Part shown: positions 18,373-27,437 of the stretch, piece by piece | How the letters are laid out: every line of letters starts with the position of its first letter | How positions within the stretch are numbered: position 1 is the first letter of the stretch | NCBI GenBank assembly: GCA_023910675.1 | Contig: JAAVWC010000013.1 | Span: 60,609 to 124,608, forward strand | Source: Gemmatimonas sp. | GTDB taxonomy: Bacteria; Gemmatimonadota; Gemmatimonadetes; Gemmatimonadales; Gemmatimonadaceae | Direction: 5' to 3' | DNA: 64,000 bases | Notes under the pieces: generated by a model | Databases searched by the model: none | What the model saw: only the letters and a program-made list of their open reading frames with translations | Told to the model about the DNA's origin: nothing | Made by a program: the position numbers and the translations under genes

Positions 18373-19160
18373 CGACGGAAGTACCGGTCTGCGGCGGCGT
18401 CGGCTGGATACATGAGTTCCACGTGCATGCCTTCCACCGTCACGTCTCGCGCACTGCCAAAGTAGACAAAGGTGGAGAGCGTATTGATGACGCCTTCCGG
18501 TGTGCGCAGTTGCGTGAGGAGGACCGGGGACTCGGTACGGGGATGCGCCCCGGCCTCAAATGGACCTGCGGCGCTGTCGACCCGCTGCAGTAAGTCCAGG
18601 AAACGTGCATCGCCCGTGCGCGTCGAGGCTGCATGCTGCATGCGCTGCCGTGTATCGCGCAGCACTTCGCGCCAATTTACGATGAGCTGCTGATAGGGGC
18701 CCAGTAACAGCTCGATCAGGTTGGGCCGCTCGACGGGCTCGCCGGGCATAGGCGGCGGCAAGAGTTGCTGTGCGGCACCATTCGCCTCAAGGACTGTGTA
18801 CCACGCATCCAATACAAGGGCCGGGTACGGCTCGTGGCCGTGCAGCAGGCGATCAAGGACAAAGCGCACCTCAGCGAGCGCCACGTCGGTGAGGGGACGT
18901 TCGGCGTAGGCCGGCGCAAAACCCGCGGCGGTGAGCATGCGATTGCGTTCCGCCAACGGGACATCGAGTGCATGCGCCAGTCGCAGGACCATGTCTTGTG
19001 ATGGACGTGCTCGGCCGGTCTCCAGAAACGAGACGTGGCGCGGCGGTGTGCCGGCCCTGCTGGCAAGGGCGAGTTGGCTTAGCCGACGCGTGGTGCGCCA
19101 GTGTTTGAGCGTCACGCCGAACGGCGTCGGTATCGGAGTAGCAGTTCGCTTGATCACCAT
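18369..19160 (-). CDS. XRE-family transcriptional regulator with MmyB-like ligand domain
   Basis: A 263-residue regulator. Residues about 13-70 form a Cro/C1-type helix-turn-helix (LKHWRTTRRLSQLALASRAG, then HVSFLETGRARPSQDMVLRL). The rest matches the MmyB-like C-terminal domain: YPALVLDAWYTVLEANGAAQ, then NLIELLLGPYQQLIVNWREV and the closing MHVELMYPADAAADRYFRR. That domain is a PAS-like fold able to bind small hydrophobic ligands. It is divergent from the membrane protein gene at 19279 across 118 bp and is likely to control it, itself, or both. Confidence 0.85.
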   Translation of the reverse strand: MVIKRTATPIPTPFGVTLKHWRTTRRLSQLALASRAGTPPRHVSFLETGRARPSQDMVLRLAHALDVPLAERNRMLTAAGFAPAYAERPLTDVALAEVRFVLDRLLHGHEPYPALVLDAWYTVLEANGAAQQLLPPPMPGEPVERPNLIELLLGPYQQLIVNWREVLRDTRQRMQHAASTRTGDARFLDLLQRVDSAAGPFEAGAHPRTESPVLLTQLRTPEGVINTLSTFVYFGSARDVTVEGMHVELMYPADAAADRYFRR

Positions 19161-19278
19161 GGTAGGGTAGTACGAAACTCGGCGCTGCGCGCTTCCCTGG
19201 GAGGGAATCGATTTGCGACGCGTTCGCCTTCATGGTGTTCGCATACGCGATTGCCCCATCACTCAGTCTGGAGTTCGT

Positions 19279-19701
19279 ATGCGCTCAGCGGTCGGTCCGT
19301 CAGCCAATGTTCGTCCCGTAAATGAGCCTGCACGCCTGCAGTGGGTGGGCGGGCTGATGGTGTGCGTTGGCATGGCCCTGGTTCTGTTGGCCGTGGCCAT
19401 GCCCGACACCCTTGGGGCACTGTACCAGTTGTACAGCACACTCCCTACCGATGCGGCCTTGAACGACGCCTCGCGATTTGGCGCTGGGCTGTTTGGCGCA
19501 CTGACCGTCGGGTGGGGTGTCACGCTGCACCAGCTGGGGCGAGGCATAGCCGTGTCGCGCGCGGCCGTGATTGGGGCGGTGGTGTGGTTCATCGTGGATA
19601 GTGCCGCCTCCATAGCGCTGGGCTTCCAATGGAATGCGCTTTCCAACGTGGGCTTCCTGTCCATGTTCCTTGTGTTGCTGCCATGGCGCCGTCCGCGCTG
19701 A
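19279..19701 (+). CDS. Small integral membrane protein, unknown function
   Basis: A 140-residue protein with about four hydrophobic segments (LMVCVGMALVLLAVAMP, FGAGLFGALTVGWGVTLHQL, AVIGAVVWFIVDSAASIALG and NVGFLSMFLVLLPW). No catalytic motif was recognised. The ATG at 19279 has GGAG nine bases upstream. Its position, divergent from an XRE/MmyB regulator, is the common regulator-target arrangement, so it is probably the regulated gene. Confidence 0.72.
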   Translation: MRSAVGPSANVRPVNEPARLQWVGGLMVCVGMALVLLAVAMPDTLGALYQLYSTLPTDAALNDASRFGAGLFGALTVGWGVTLHQLGRGIAVSRAAVIGAVVWFIVDSAASIALGFQWNALSNVGFLSMFLVLLPWRRPR

Positions 19702-19776
19702 GCCGTAAAGGGGCACGGTCTGCTCGCGGTGTACGCCAGGCAGCTGCGCGGCGTGACTGGCGACATATTTGAGCAT

Positions 19777-20490
19777 ATGCCCATCTCGCCCGACGACATC
19801 CGCATTCACACGCGACCGACGGTCCGCACCGCCCGCTACGCGGTGCTGGGAACCGGGCCTGCCGAGGCGCAACGCGTGTGGTTCGTGCTGCACGGCTACG
19901 GACAGATTGTGCCGCGCTTTCTGCGCCACTTCGAGGGCGTGGTACCGGAAGACTGCTGTATCGTGGCGCCGGAGGGGCTGTCGCGCTTTTACATCGACAT
20001 GCCGCGCAGCGACGGCGCGCATTTGCAGCGCGTTGGTGCCGGGTGGATGACCCGCGAAGCACGTGAGGACGACATTCACGACACGATGCGCTGGCTCGAC
20101 GAGTTGTACGCCGACATCATGCAACAGTCGCCTCATGCCGCGGTTGGCGTGCTGGCCTTTTCACAAGGCGTCGCCACCGCGACGCGCTGGATTGCGCAGG
20201 GCCGGGTGCGTCCGCGCGCGTTCGTCGCGTGGGCTGGCGGCGTGGCGCACGATGTCGATGCGCAGGCCATGACGACGGCTCTGCAAGACACCGATGTGAC
20301 GCTGGTGTCGGGTGACCAGGATCAGTTCGTCTCTGACGACACCCGCGCCGCGATGCTGTCGTCGTTGCAGGCGTGGCAACCGGCTGCGACGTCGGTGGTG
20401 TTTGCCGGTGCGCACCATCTGGAGCGCACCGTGCTTGGCCCGCTGCTGGCGCGGCTCAGCGGTCCCGAAAGCGCTGCACGCGATCGCTGA
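19777..20490 (+). CDS. Phospholipase/carboxylesterase-like alpha/beta hydrolase
   Basis: A protein of about 237 residues related to the carboxylesterase/YpfH group: RVWFVLHGYGQIVPRF (oxyanion region), nucleophile elbow AFSQGVATATR (S in FSQG), acid residue in LVSGDQDQFV and the histidine in FAGAHHLER. No signal peptide is visible, so it is cytosolic. The ATG at 19777 is chosen because the extension back to GTG at 19729 has no family character. The last 35 bases overlap the end of the opposite-strand gene at 20456. Confidence 0.8.
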   Translation: MPISPDDIRIHTRPTVRTARYAVLGTGPAEAQRVWFVLHGYGQIVPRFLRHFEGVVPEDCCIVAPEGLSRFYIDMPRSDGAHLQRVGAGWMTREAREDDIHDTMRWLDELYADIMQQSPHAAVGVLAFSQGVATATRWIAQGRVRPRAFVAWAGGVAHDVDAQAMTTALQDTDVTLVSGDQDQFVSDDTRAAMLSSLQAWQPAATSVVFAGAHHLERTVLGPLLARLSGPESAARDR

Positions 20491-21457
20491 CCCACTCGGG
20501 GAGTAGCAGACGGTCGGCAATGGCGGCGATCTGTTCGGCGTCTTTCCACGCGGCTTCGAGGGCGGCGAGGTCGCCTTCGAGGGCGACGCGTTCGGTGTCT
20601 TCGTGGAGCGCCATCTCGATGGCGAGGCGGACGTCGAGAGCTTGGGCGCCAAGGTTGCCGATGACGCGCCCGGTGTTGGCGGCGGCGTGCTGCGAAAGAA
20701 ACGCCGATGCAGAGCCGGCCTCGGCGAGACGGCGTGCGGCGGTGTCGACGGCGTCCTGCTTGCCACCTTCGAAGTTCATGTGCGTGATGATACGGCCAAG
20801 GACCTGCTCGGCGTCGCTGCCGTGCAGCAGCGAACGTCCGCGCCCATGGAGCAGCGCGAGCCGCCACGGCCCGCCATCGGGGTCGGGCTCGACCTTGCTT
20901 TCGGATACATCCTTGGCGCGCAGCGTGTAGGGCGTGCCGTCGTGCAGTTGGAGCTTGGCCACGGGGCGCAACCACTGCCGATAGTAGAAGTAGTACTGCC
21001 ACCACGGTGGCAGCATTCCGGCGAGCGGGATTGCGGAGAGCATGCCCGGTGCGAAGTACTTCGCGCCCAAGTAACCGAACGCCACCGTGATTGCCGACGC
21101 GCCGATGATGTGCATCCGCCGACGGCGTTTGGCGAATTCACGCCCGTATCGCCACGCCGCAAACTCCGGACGGGTGGGCGCCCCAATGCGCACCAGCTCG
21201 AGCCCCTCACGGAGTTTGGCGAGGCCAATGTGGTCGGTGCTGGCTCGCAACGGTGTGCTGCGGAAGAGCCGCTCGCAGCTGTCAATGGCTTCCCACCGTT
21301 CGTCGAGGGGAGAAAGATTCCACCGACCGCACGTTTCGCACACGACCCAAAGCCGGCCGCGCGCGCTGTCAAAGGCGAGGCGTCGGCCAATCGCGAATTG
21401 CTCCACCATCTCGTTGGAGGCAAAGCGCCCATTGCAATACAGACAGGCGGAATACAT
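20456..21457 (-). CDS. Membrane protein with N-terminal four-cysteine zinc motif, unknown function
   Basis: A protein of about 333 residues. The N-terminus has CLYC and CETC pairs (C5, C8, C40, C43) that could bind zinc. A basic stretch (FAKRRRRMHIIG) precedes two hydrophobic segments (residues about 113-155: ASAITVAFGYLGAKYF and LSAIPLAGMLPPWW). After that comes a soluble domain with LRAKDVSESKVEPDPD and helical repeats to the end. I do not recognise the family. Start ATG at 21457; no clear ribosome site. It overlaps the convergent hydrolase gene by 35 bases. Confidence 0.7.
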   Translation of the reverse strand: MYSACLYCNGRFASNEMVEQFAIGRRLAFDSARGRLWVVCETCGRWNLSPLDERWEAIDSCERLFRSTPLRASTDHIGLAKLREGLELVRIGAPTRPEFAAWRYGREFAKRRRRMHIIGASAITVAFGYLGAKYFAPGMLSAIPLAGMLPPWWQYYFYYRQWLRPVAKLQLHDGTPYTLRAKDVSESKVEPDPDGGPWRLALLHGRGRSLLHGSDAEQVLGRIITHMNFEGGKQDAVDTAARRLAEAGSASAFLSQHAAANTGRVIGNLGAQALDVRLAIEMALHEDTERVALEGDLAALEAAWKDAEQIAAIADRLLLPEWVSDRVQRFRDR

Positions 21458-21559
21458 AGGGGCAAAGTTATGGCGTAGCCGCGGCCCCGACAACGCGGCA
21501 GACCGCAGCGGTTCGCAGTAGGTTGGGGCATGATTCCACACCCCGCACATCGACAGACC

Positions 21560-22564
21560 ATGACGAGACAGATCATCGGCTACACCCTGGGCGCCGCACT
21601 CTCGGCGGCGCTCGTCGCTTGCACGCCGTCCGCGGATACCGCCACGACGGATTCGACCGCGGCGTCGGCTACCGCCGACACGCTCGTGTCGGAAGAGGGG
21701 ATGATCGACGTGCCGGGGGGCAAGGTGTGGTATCGCAAGATCGGCAACGGTCCCGGTATCCCGCTGTTGGCGTTGCACGGTGGACCTGGCGGCACGTCCT
21801 GTCGCTTTGAGGTGCTGGCCCCGTTGGCGGCAGACCGGCCGGTGATTTTCTACGATCAGCTGGGCTCGGGGCGTTCGGAGCATCCCACCGACACGGCATT
21901 GTGGACGCTGCCACGCTTTGTCGAGGAGCTTGCCGCAGTCCGCAAGGCGTTGCGCCTCGACACGTTGCACTTGCTGGGGCACTCGTGGGGCGGGGCGCTG
22001 GCCGCGGAATACATGGTGGCCGCCAAGCCCTCGGGTGTCGTGAGTGTGGTGTTCAGCAGTCCGCTCATTTCCACACCGCGATGGATTGCCGACGCCGATA
22101 GTCTGCGCGCGGAGCTGCCGGTCGCCATTCGTGAAGTGCTCGACGCGGAAGAGAAGAAAGGCACGCTCGACTCTCCCGCATACAAGGCGGCGACGGATTC
22201 GTTCTATGCGCGTCACGTGCGTCGATTGCCGGTGGCCGATATGCCGCGCTGCGCCGGCGTGGCGTCGAACGACACGATCTATCAGCAGATGTGGGGCCCG
22301 ACGGAGTTCAAGAGCACGGGATCGCTGCGCACGTGGACGCGTGCCGCCGAGATGGCCATCATCGCGCAGCCGTCGCTGTTCATTGCGGGCGAATTCGACG
22401 AAGCGCGTCCCACGACGCTCGAGGAGTTCCGGCGCACGATGCCGAATGCATCGTTGGTGGTGATTCCGGGCGCGGCCCATTCGGCGATGCGCGAAAAGCC
22501 GTCGGAGTATGTGAGCGCGGTGCGGGCGTTTCTGGCGCGGGTGGAAGGCGCGCCGACGCCGTGA
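21560..22564 (+). CDS. Proline iminopeptidase-like (S33) alpha/beta hydrolase lipoprotein
   Basis: A 334-residue exported serine hydrolase. The leader ends in a lipobox, ALVAC, at about residue 21. The S33 family features are LALHGGPGGTSCRFEVL (HGGP oxyanion motif), FYDQLGSGRSEHP, nucleophile elbow GHSWGGALAAEY, the acid region FIAGEFDEARP and histidine in IPGAAHSAMRE. It would release N-terminal residues from peptides at the cell envelope. The frame is open from ATG 21530, but the start at 21560 gives the cleaner signal peptide. The next gene begins inside its stop codon. A paralogue lies at 42453. Confidence 0.85.
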   Translation: MTRQIIGYTLGAALSAALVACTPSADTATTDSTAASATADTLVSEEGMIDVPGGKVWYRKIGNGPGIPLLALHGGPGGTSCRFEVLAPLAADRPVIFYDQLGSGRSEHPTDTALWTLPRFVEELAAVRKALRLDTLHLLGHSWGGALAAEYMVAAKPSGVVSVVFSSPLISTPRWIADADSLRAELPVAIREVLDAEEKKGTLDSPAYKAATDSFYARHVRRLPVADMPRCAGVASNDTIYQQMWGPTEFKSTGSLRTWTRAAEMAIIAQPSLFIAGEFDEARPTTLEEFRRTMPNASLVVIPGAAHSAMREKPSEYVSAVRAFLARVEGAPTP

Positions 22565-22905
22565 CGCAGGACACCGCGCCGACCAACCTGTCGCGACTCA
22601 CGGTGCCGGTGCTGGTGGCGCAGTGGGCGCGCATCGTGGACTATGTGGAGCGCCACGAGGTGGCGTCGCACGATTTCCGGACCGATGTGAACGTGCGGCA
22701 CGAGATCTCGCTGCGCCTGCGCGCGAAGCCGACGACGGGCGAGACGCGCGAGATGCTGGCGGAGTTGGACGGGCACTTTCGTGAGGCCACGGTGGAGGTG
22801 CCGGAGTGTATCCACGGCATGGAGCGCGCGATGGCGGAGCAGTGGACGCCGACGCGGGAATGGTATTTCTGGCGCGCGCCGGTGGGGGCGGGGACGGCGG
22901 GTTAA
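22561..22905 (+). CDS. Small hypothetical protein, translationally coupled to the S33 hydrolase
   Basis: 114 residues from a GTG at 22561 that shares bases with the upstream TGA (GTGA). The protein is helical and charged (VLVAQWARIVDYVERHEV, then LAELDGHFREATVEVPEC) with no signal peptide and one cysteine. I do not recognise the family. Coupling to the lipoprotein gene suggests a shared function or only a shared transcript. Its stop codon is 11 bases before a 189-bp palindromic repeat. Confidence 0.65.
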   Translation: MTQDTAPTNLSRLTVPVLVAQWARIVDYVERHEVASHDFRTDVNVRHEISLRLRAKPTTGETREMLAELDGHFREATVEVPECIHGMERAMAEQWTPTREWYFWRAPVGAGTAG

Positions 22906-22916
22906 CTGCGGGGGGG

Positions 22917-23105
22917 CTGGTCCGGCGGTCAACTCGCGTCGGCACTAGCCCTCGGGAAAAAGAACGCAAGAACAAAGGGGAAAGCACGGTTCGGTCCACA
23001 TGGGACTGCGGTTGCCGTGTGAGTGAACCATACCGCGCTTTGTCCTGTCTCCTTGATTTCTTTCCCCTGAGGGCTAGTGCCGGCGCCAGTTGACCGCCGG
23101 ACCAG
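22917..23105. repeat. 189-bp imperfect palindromic repeat, copy 1
   Basis: The two ends are inverted copies of each other over about 80 bases, beginning CTGGTCCGGCGGTCAACT on the left and, read from the other strand, on the right. The most conserved block is GGCACTAGCCCTC followed by an A/G-rich run near AAAGAA. A second copy with the same length, ends and core lies at 44761-44949, so this is a dispersed repeat family and not a one-off terminator. Both copies begin shortly after a stop codon followed by ACTGCGG. The rest of the 333-bp gap (23106-23238) contains only the NDH-2 leader. Confidence 0.88.
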
Positions 23106-23238
23106 AACGACCGCAGTGGTCGTCCCAACCGCCTTCCCTCGCATCACAAACCTGCTCCCGCCGATCCCACGCTCGTTCTTGTGAAACTTTTCACAAGCTT
23201 GTAGCGTATGCTTGGTGACCAGCTTCCGGAGCACTCCA

Positions 23239-24648
23239 ATGCCGCATCGCAATTCTGAGTCGTCGCCAACCGCTGCCTCTGACGCCGCCGTCCACCCGCT
23301 GCGCGTGCGTGAGTCGCTCACGGCGACCACGGGCATGTACCCCGTCGACAGCCGGCCCCATGTCGTGATCGTCGGTGGCGGCTTTGCCGGCATCTCCGCG
23401 GCACGCGAGCTCGCCGATGCGCCGGTGCGCATCACGCTGCTCGACCGAACCAATCACCACCTGTTCCAGCCGCTGCTCTACCAGGTGGCCACGGCGGTGC
23501 TCAACCCGTCCGACATCAGCGTGCCCATTCGCTGGCTGCTGCGGAGTCAGGCGAACGCCACGGTGGTCATGGCCGACGTCGATCGCATTGATGCGGCGGC
23601 GAAGACGGTCTCGCTAGACAATGGCACCGTGCTGCTGTCCTTCGACTACCTCGTGTTGGCCACGGGCGCCCGCCACGCGTACTTCGGCCACCCGGAGTGG
23701 GAGCAGCATGCGCCGGGGCTCAAGAGCATCGAGGACGCGCTCGAAATGCGTCGCCGGTTCCTGTTGTCGTTCGAAGCGGCCGAGCGCGCCAGTGCGGCCG
23801 GTGAGCGCGATGCGTTGCTGACGTTCGTGATCGTGGGTGGCGGCCCCACGGGGGTGGAACTGGCGGGCATGATTCCCGAGATCACGCACCAGGCGCTCAA
23901 AGGCGAGTTCCGTCGCATCGATCCCAGCAGTGCCCGGGTGTTGTTGCTCGAAGGTGGTCCGCGCATTCTGCCGTCGTTCCCCGAAGAGCTCTCGGCACGG
24001 GCGCAGCGCGATCTCGAAGCATTGGGGGTCGAGGTGCGCACCAACTGTGTCGTCACCGATGTCAGCGCCGAAGGCGTGGTCGCCAACGGCGAGCGCATTG
24101 ATGCACACACGGTGTTCTGGGGCGCAGGCAATCAGGCGTCGCCGCTGGCGAAGCAACTGGGCGTGCCCATAGATCGTGCCGGTCGCGTGCAGGTGGACGC
24201 CGACCTCAGCGTGCCGGGCTTCCCCGATGTGTTCTGTGCTGGCGATATCGCCGCTACGGCCACCACGGAAGGCACGCCGGTGCCTGCCGTTGCTCCGGCG
24301 GCAAATCAGATGGGCACGTTGGTGGGGCGCAACATCGTGCGTACACTGAGCGGTCGCCCGCGCGAGACGTTCCGGTACATCAACAAGGGCGACCTCGCGA
24401 CCATCGGTCGCCACAAGGCGGTGGCCGTGATTGCCGGTGCCAAGTTGCACGGCACCTTTGCGTGGCTCACTTGGCTGTTCGTGCACATTCTGTATCTCGT
24501 CGGCATTCGCAACCGGCTCAGCGTCGTGGTGCAGTGGGCGTATCAGTACTTTACGTTTCAGCGTGGCGTGCGGCTGATTACGGGGACGACCGTGCACCGT
24601 CTGCTCAAGGCCAGCAAAGCCGCGAACGACAAGCGTCGGGCGGCGTAA
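23239..24648 (+). CDS. ndh: Type II NADH dehydrogenase (NDH-2), FAD-dependent
   Basis: A 469-residue membrane-associated flavoprotein that oxidises NADH and reduces quinone without pumping protons. It has an FAD dinucleotide fold at about residue 40 (HVVIVGGGFAGISAARELAD), the NDH-2 substrate-site segment NHHLFQPLLYQVATAVL, an NADH-binding fold (LTFVIVGGGPTGVELAGMI), the AVFCAGDIA-like FPDVFCAGDIA and the quinone-site AANQMGTLVGRNI. A hydrophobic stretch near residues 400-425 (FAWLTWLFVHILYLVGI) anchors it to the membrane. The ATG at 23239 has a GGAG seven bases upstream. Followed 19 bp later by a PqiA-like gene. Confidence 0.92.
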   Translation: MPHRNSESSPTAASDAAVHPLRVRESLTATTGMYPVDSRPHVVIVGGGFAGISAARELADAPVRITLLDRTNHHLFQPLLYQVATAVLNPSDISVPIRWLLRSQANATVVMADVDRIDAAAKTVSLDNGTVLLSFDYLVLATGARHAYFGHPEWEQHAPGLKSIEDALEMRRRFLLSFEAAERASAAGERDALLTFVIVGGGPTGVELAGMIPEITHQALKGEFRRIDPSSARVLLLEGGPRILPSFPEELSARAQRDLEALGVEVRTNCVVTDVSAEGVVANGERIDAHTVFWGAGNQASPLAKQLGVPIDRAGRVQVDADLSVPGFPDVFCAGDIAATATTEGTPVPAVAPAANQMGTLVGRNIVRTLSGRPRETFRYINKGDLATIGRHKAVAVIAGAKLHGTFAWLTWLFVHILYLVGIRNRLSVVVQWAYQYFTFQRGVRLITGTTVHRLLKASKAANDKRRAA

Positions 24649-24667
24649 CTTTCGAGTCACCTTCCGC

Positions 24668-25171
24668 ATGTCCAAACGCAATCTGCTGGCGCTCGCTTTG
24701 TCGTTGGTGTCACTCGCCTTGCTCTGGCCCGGGCTGGTCGAGCCGGCGCTGACCATTCGGGCCACCATCGAGATGTTCGGCAGCGAGCGTGAACTCACCA
24801 ACGAAACGCGCAGTGTGCTGGGCGCCATTCGCAGCTTGCATGCGTCGGGCAACCACTTCGTCGCCGGCCTCATTCTGCTCTTCAGCGTAATGATCCCGCT
24901 GACGAAGGCGGCGCTGCTCATTCCCATTGTGGCGCTGCGCCGGTCGCCCTGGTCGTATCGTTTGTATCGGGTGGTGCAGACGATCAGCAAGTGGAGCATG
25001 GCCGACGTGTTTGCCGTCGGCATGCTCATTTCGCTCTTGGTGGCCAAGGGTACCGCCAATCTCTCGGCGGTTGCCGGTACCGGCTTCTACTACTTCGCCG
25101 CGTACTGCCTCGTGTCGAACGCCGCCTTCCAGCTGCTGCGCGTCGAGCCGACTACGACCCCTTCGGCTTGA
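24668..25171 (+). CDS. Paraquat-inducible protein A-like membrane protein
   Basis: 167 residues with four hydrophobic segments: an N-terminal one (LLALALSLVSLALLWPGL), LILLFSVMIPLTKAALLI, then SMADVFAVGMLISLLVAKG and the last TGFYYFAAYCLVSNAAFQLL. The KWSMADVF motif and the P(L)TK segment are typical of a single PqiA domain. Family members work with MCE-domain proteins in lipid transport across the envelope; here no PqiB is adjacent, so the partner may be elsewhere. Close downstream of ndh. Its last 20 bases overlap the convergent gene at 25152. Confidence 0.83.
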   Translation: MSKRNLLALALSLVSLALLWPGLVEPALTIRATIEMFGSERELTNETRSVLGAIRSLHASGNHFVAGLILLFSVMIPLTKAALLIPIVALRRSPWSYRLYRVVQTISKWSMADVFAVGMLISLLVAKGTANLSAVAGTGFYYFAAYCLVSNAAFQLLRVEPTTTPSA

Positions 25172-25646
25172 CGGCGCCGGCGGGCTTTGGCGCCGCCTTG
25201 GTTGCCGGGAGCGTGCCGGGGGCAATCTTGAACTTCGCGACGGGCTTGTTGTCGAGATTGACGAACCCCTCGATCGAGCCGTCGGCAGCAATGACGCCAT
25301 CGTGTTCCAGCATGCGGTTCTCGGCGGCGGTCACCCGGAAGCGCAGTTTCTTTCCGTCGCGGACGACGTTGCTGATGGCGCCGGTGCCCTGGCCCGGCAC
25401 GATGGCCATTCCCGTAATGGCCGGCGCGGTGCCGGTGAATTGGTATGTCACGGGGACCACGAGCGTGCTGTCGCCCAGCGGGACGGTAGCGGTGCCGGCA
25501 TAGCTGCCGCTGATGGTGCCGGCGGCGGCTTGTCCCTTGGCGGCTGCGGGGGCCTTTGCCTGAGCCTGGACCGATGCCGACGGTGACAGCGCCAGGAGTC
25601 CGAGCGCGACGCCAGAGGGAACCAAGGGAATGAACCGGAGACGCAT
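25152..25646 (-). CDS. Secreted hypothetical protein
   Basis: 164 residues with a signal peptide ending near SVQAQA, a short alanine/lysine linker and an all-beta core (GTISGSYAGTATVPLGD, VTYQFTGTAPAITGMAI, KLRFRVTAAENRMLEHDG and GSIEGFVNLDNKPVAKFK). The tail is rich in Lys, Pro and Ala. It resembles the small secreted protein at 55727 in layout (signal peptide plus GTWTFK/GTYES-type beta strands), so the two may be distant relatives. The function is unknown. The ATG at 25646 was chosen from the signal peptide. Confidence 0.7.
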   Translation of the reverse strand: MRLRFIPLVPSGVALGLLALSPSASVQAQAKAPAAAKGQAAAGTISGSYAGTATVPLGDSTLVVPVTYQFTGTAPAITGMAIVPGQGTGAISNVVRDGKKLRFRVTAAENRMLEHDGVIAADGSIEGFVNLDNKPVAKFKIAPGTLPATKAAPKPAGAVKPKGS

Positions 25647-25744
25647 GGGGTGGCCGCAACGGCCGGGCTGAGGCTGATTGAAAGGCCGCAACGAGCGCGG
25701 CGTTGGATCGCAGATAAAGTACACCCAACGGGCTGGAGAGGTGC

Positions 25745-26884
25745 ATGGTGGCGGAGCCCTTCAAGAACTTCATCAATGGCGAGACGGTGCGCGTCGCGGC
25801 GGCGCACCTCGCTCGTCACGACGCCCGCTTCGACGCGACGCGGTTCTGCGACGAGGTCATTCCGCAGCTCGATGCCCTCGAGCTCAAGGCGCGCGCCATG
25901 TGCGTCGCCTCGGCGCTCGAGCGCCATCTCGCTGCCGACTTTTTCGCGGCGGCCGATCATCTCGAGCGCGCGTTGACGCCTGTCCCTGTGCAGGGCACGG
26001 GCATCGTGGTCCGCAGCGACGAGGGGTTAACGGGGTGGTTTCTCTGGTCGGCAGGAGAGTATGTGGCGCGTCGGGGGCTCGTGCACCCCGAGCGGGCCCT
26101 CGAGTGCCTGCGTCAGCTCACGCAGCGGTTCAGCGCCGAGTTCGCCATTCGCCCCTTTCTGGTGGCGCATGAGGCGCTGGTGTTCGAGACGCTGCGTGAG
26201 TGGATTCGGGACGACAGCGAGCACGTGCGCCGCCTCGTGAGCGAAGGCACGCGCCCGCGTCTGCCGTGGGGGATGCAGCTCCCGCGGCTCATCGCGGATC
26301 CGTCGCCCTCGCTGCCGTTATTGGCGGCGTTGCTCGACGACCCGAGCGAGTATGTACGGCGCAGTGTCGCGAACCACCTCAACGATATCGCGCGCGACCA
26401 TCCCGAGCTGGTTGCGGACTGGGTGGAACGGCACCTGCCGGGCGCGTCCATGGCGCGACAGAAGTTGCTCAAGCACGCCAGTCGCACGTTGATCAAGCGT
26501 GGGCATCCACGCATGCTGCAGGCGTGGGGAACGGGGGCGCCCTTTGCCGGTACGGTCGCCCTGACGGTGAGCCCCGGAACGATCCAGCTTGGCGAATACG
26601 TTCACCTCGCAGTGACGTTGACATCGACGGCGGCGGACGAGCAGCGGTTGGCAATCGATTACGTCGTGCATCATGTGAAGCAGGATGGCCGGACCACTCC
26701 CAAAGTGTTCAAGGGATGGGTGAGCACCATCGACGGCGGTGCGACGGTCACGTTGTCGAAACGGCACGCCATCAAGCCGATCACCACCCGCCGGTATTAC
26801 GCGGGTGCGCACCATGTTTCCATTCAGATCAACGGGACGCAGGTCGCCAATGCCGTGTTCGAGTTGCGCATGCTTCGCGACTGA
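25745..26884 (+). CDS. DNA alkylation repair protein-like HEAT-repeat protein
   Basis: 379 residues of helical HEAT-like repeats: DATRFCDEVIPQLDALELK, then PERALECLRQLTQRFSAEFAI, HVRRLVSEGTRPRLPWGMQL, DDPSEYVRRSVANHLNDIA and ARDHPELVADWVERHL. These match the AlkC/AlkD-like group, whose HEAT superhelix holds alkylated DNA. The last 120 residues form a beta-rich domain (GTVALTVSPGTIQLGEYVHL, then YYAGAHHVSIQINGTQVA), which is the usual C-terminal extension of this subgroup. ATG at 25745 with GGAGAGG upstream. Glycosylase activity is not proven by sequence; some relatives are only DNA binders. Confidence 0.8.
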   Translation: MVAEPFKNFINGETVRVAAAHLARHDARFDATRFCDEVIPQLDALELKARAMCVASALERHLAADFFAAADHLERALTPVPVQGTGIVVRSDEGLTGWFLWSAGEYVARRGLVHPERALECLRQLTQRFSAEFAIRPFLVAHEALVFETLREWIRDDSEHVRRLVSEGTRPRLPWGMQLPRLIADPSPSLPLLAALLDDPSEYVRRSVANHLNDIARDHPELVADWVERHLPGASMARQKLLKHASRTLIKRGHPRMLQAWGTGAPFAGTVALTVSPGTIQLGEYVHLAVTLTSTAADEQRLAIDYVVHHVKQDGRTTPKVFKGWVSTIDGGATVTLSKRHAIKPITTRRYYAGAHHVSIQINGTQVANAVFELRMLRD

Positions 26885-26948
26885 CACGGCGTTGAACGTG
26901 CCGCGACGGCGACCCGATACCTCGCATTCTCCATACACTCCCAGAGCC

Positions 26949-27437
26949 ATGCCTACGCTGTCCGATTTTTCGCTGGTTGCCCTCGATGGAACGCCGATGC
27001 CACTCGCGCCGCTGACAGGGCGCGTCGTCCTGTTCGTCAACGTGGCCAGCATGTGCGGGTTCACGCCGCAGTACGCGGGGCTCGAAGCGCTGTGGCGCAA
27101 CTATGGCGATCGCGGCCTCACCATTGTGGGATGCCCGTGCAATCAGTTCGGTCATCAGGAGCCTGGCAATGCCGATGAGATCGCGACGTTTTGCAGCACG
27201 AAGTACGACGTCACGTTTCCGTTGTCGGCCAAGCTCGAGGTCAACGGTGACCATGCCGATCCACTCTGGCAGTGGATGCGTGATGCCGAACCCGGCGTGT
27301 TGGGGACGACGGCCGTGAAGTGGAACTTCACGAAGTTCCTCGTGGGGCGTAACGGACAGGTGATCGCGCGCTATGCGCCGACGGCCACACCGGAGTCGAT
27401 GGCGAAGGACATCGAGGCGGCGCTCGCGGCGTCGTGA
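26949..27437 (+). CDS. Glutathione peroxidase (thiol peroxidase of GPx family)
   Basis: 162 residues. The peroxidatic cysteine is in LFVNVASMCGFTPQYAGLEAL, with the NQF motif (CPCNQFGHQEPG) and the tryptophan motif VKWNFTKFLVGRNG, giving the Cys-Gln-Trp-Asn catalytic set. Bacterial members of this type reduce hydroperoxides mainly with thioredoxin. It starts at ATG 26949 without a signal peptide, so it is cytosolic. Its stop codon overlaps the GTG start of the TonB receptor gene. Confidence 0.9.
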   Translation: MPTLSDFSLVALDGTPMPLAPLTGRVVLFVNVASMCGFTPQYAGLEALWRNYGDRGLTIVGCPCNQFGHQEPGNADEIATFCSTKYDVTFPLSAKLEVNGDHADPLWQWMRDAEPGVLGTTAVKWNFTKFLVGRNGQVIARYAPTATPESMAKDIEAALAAS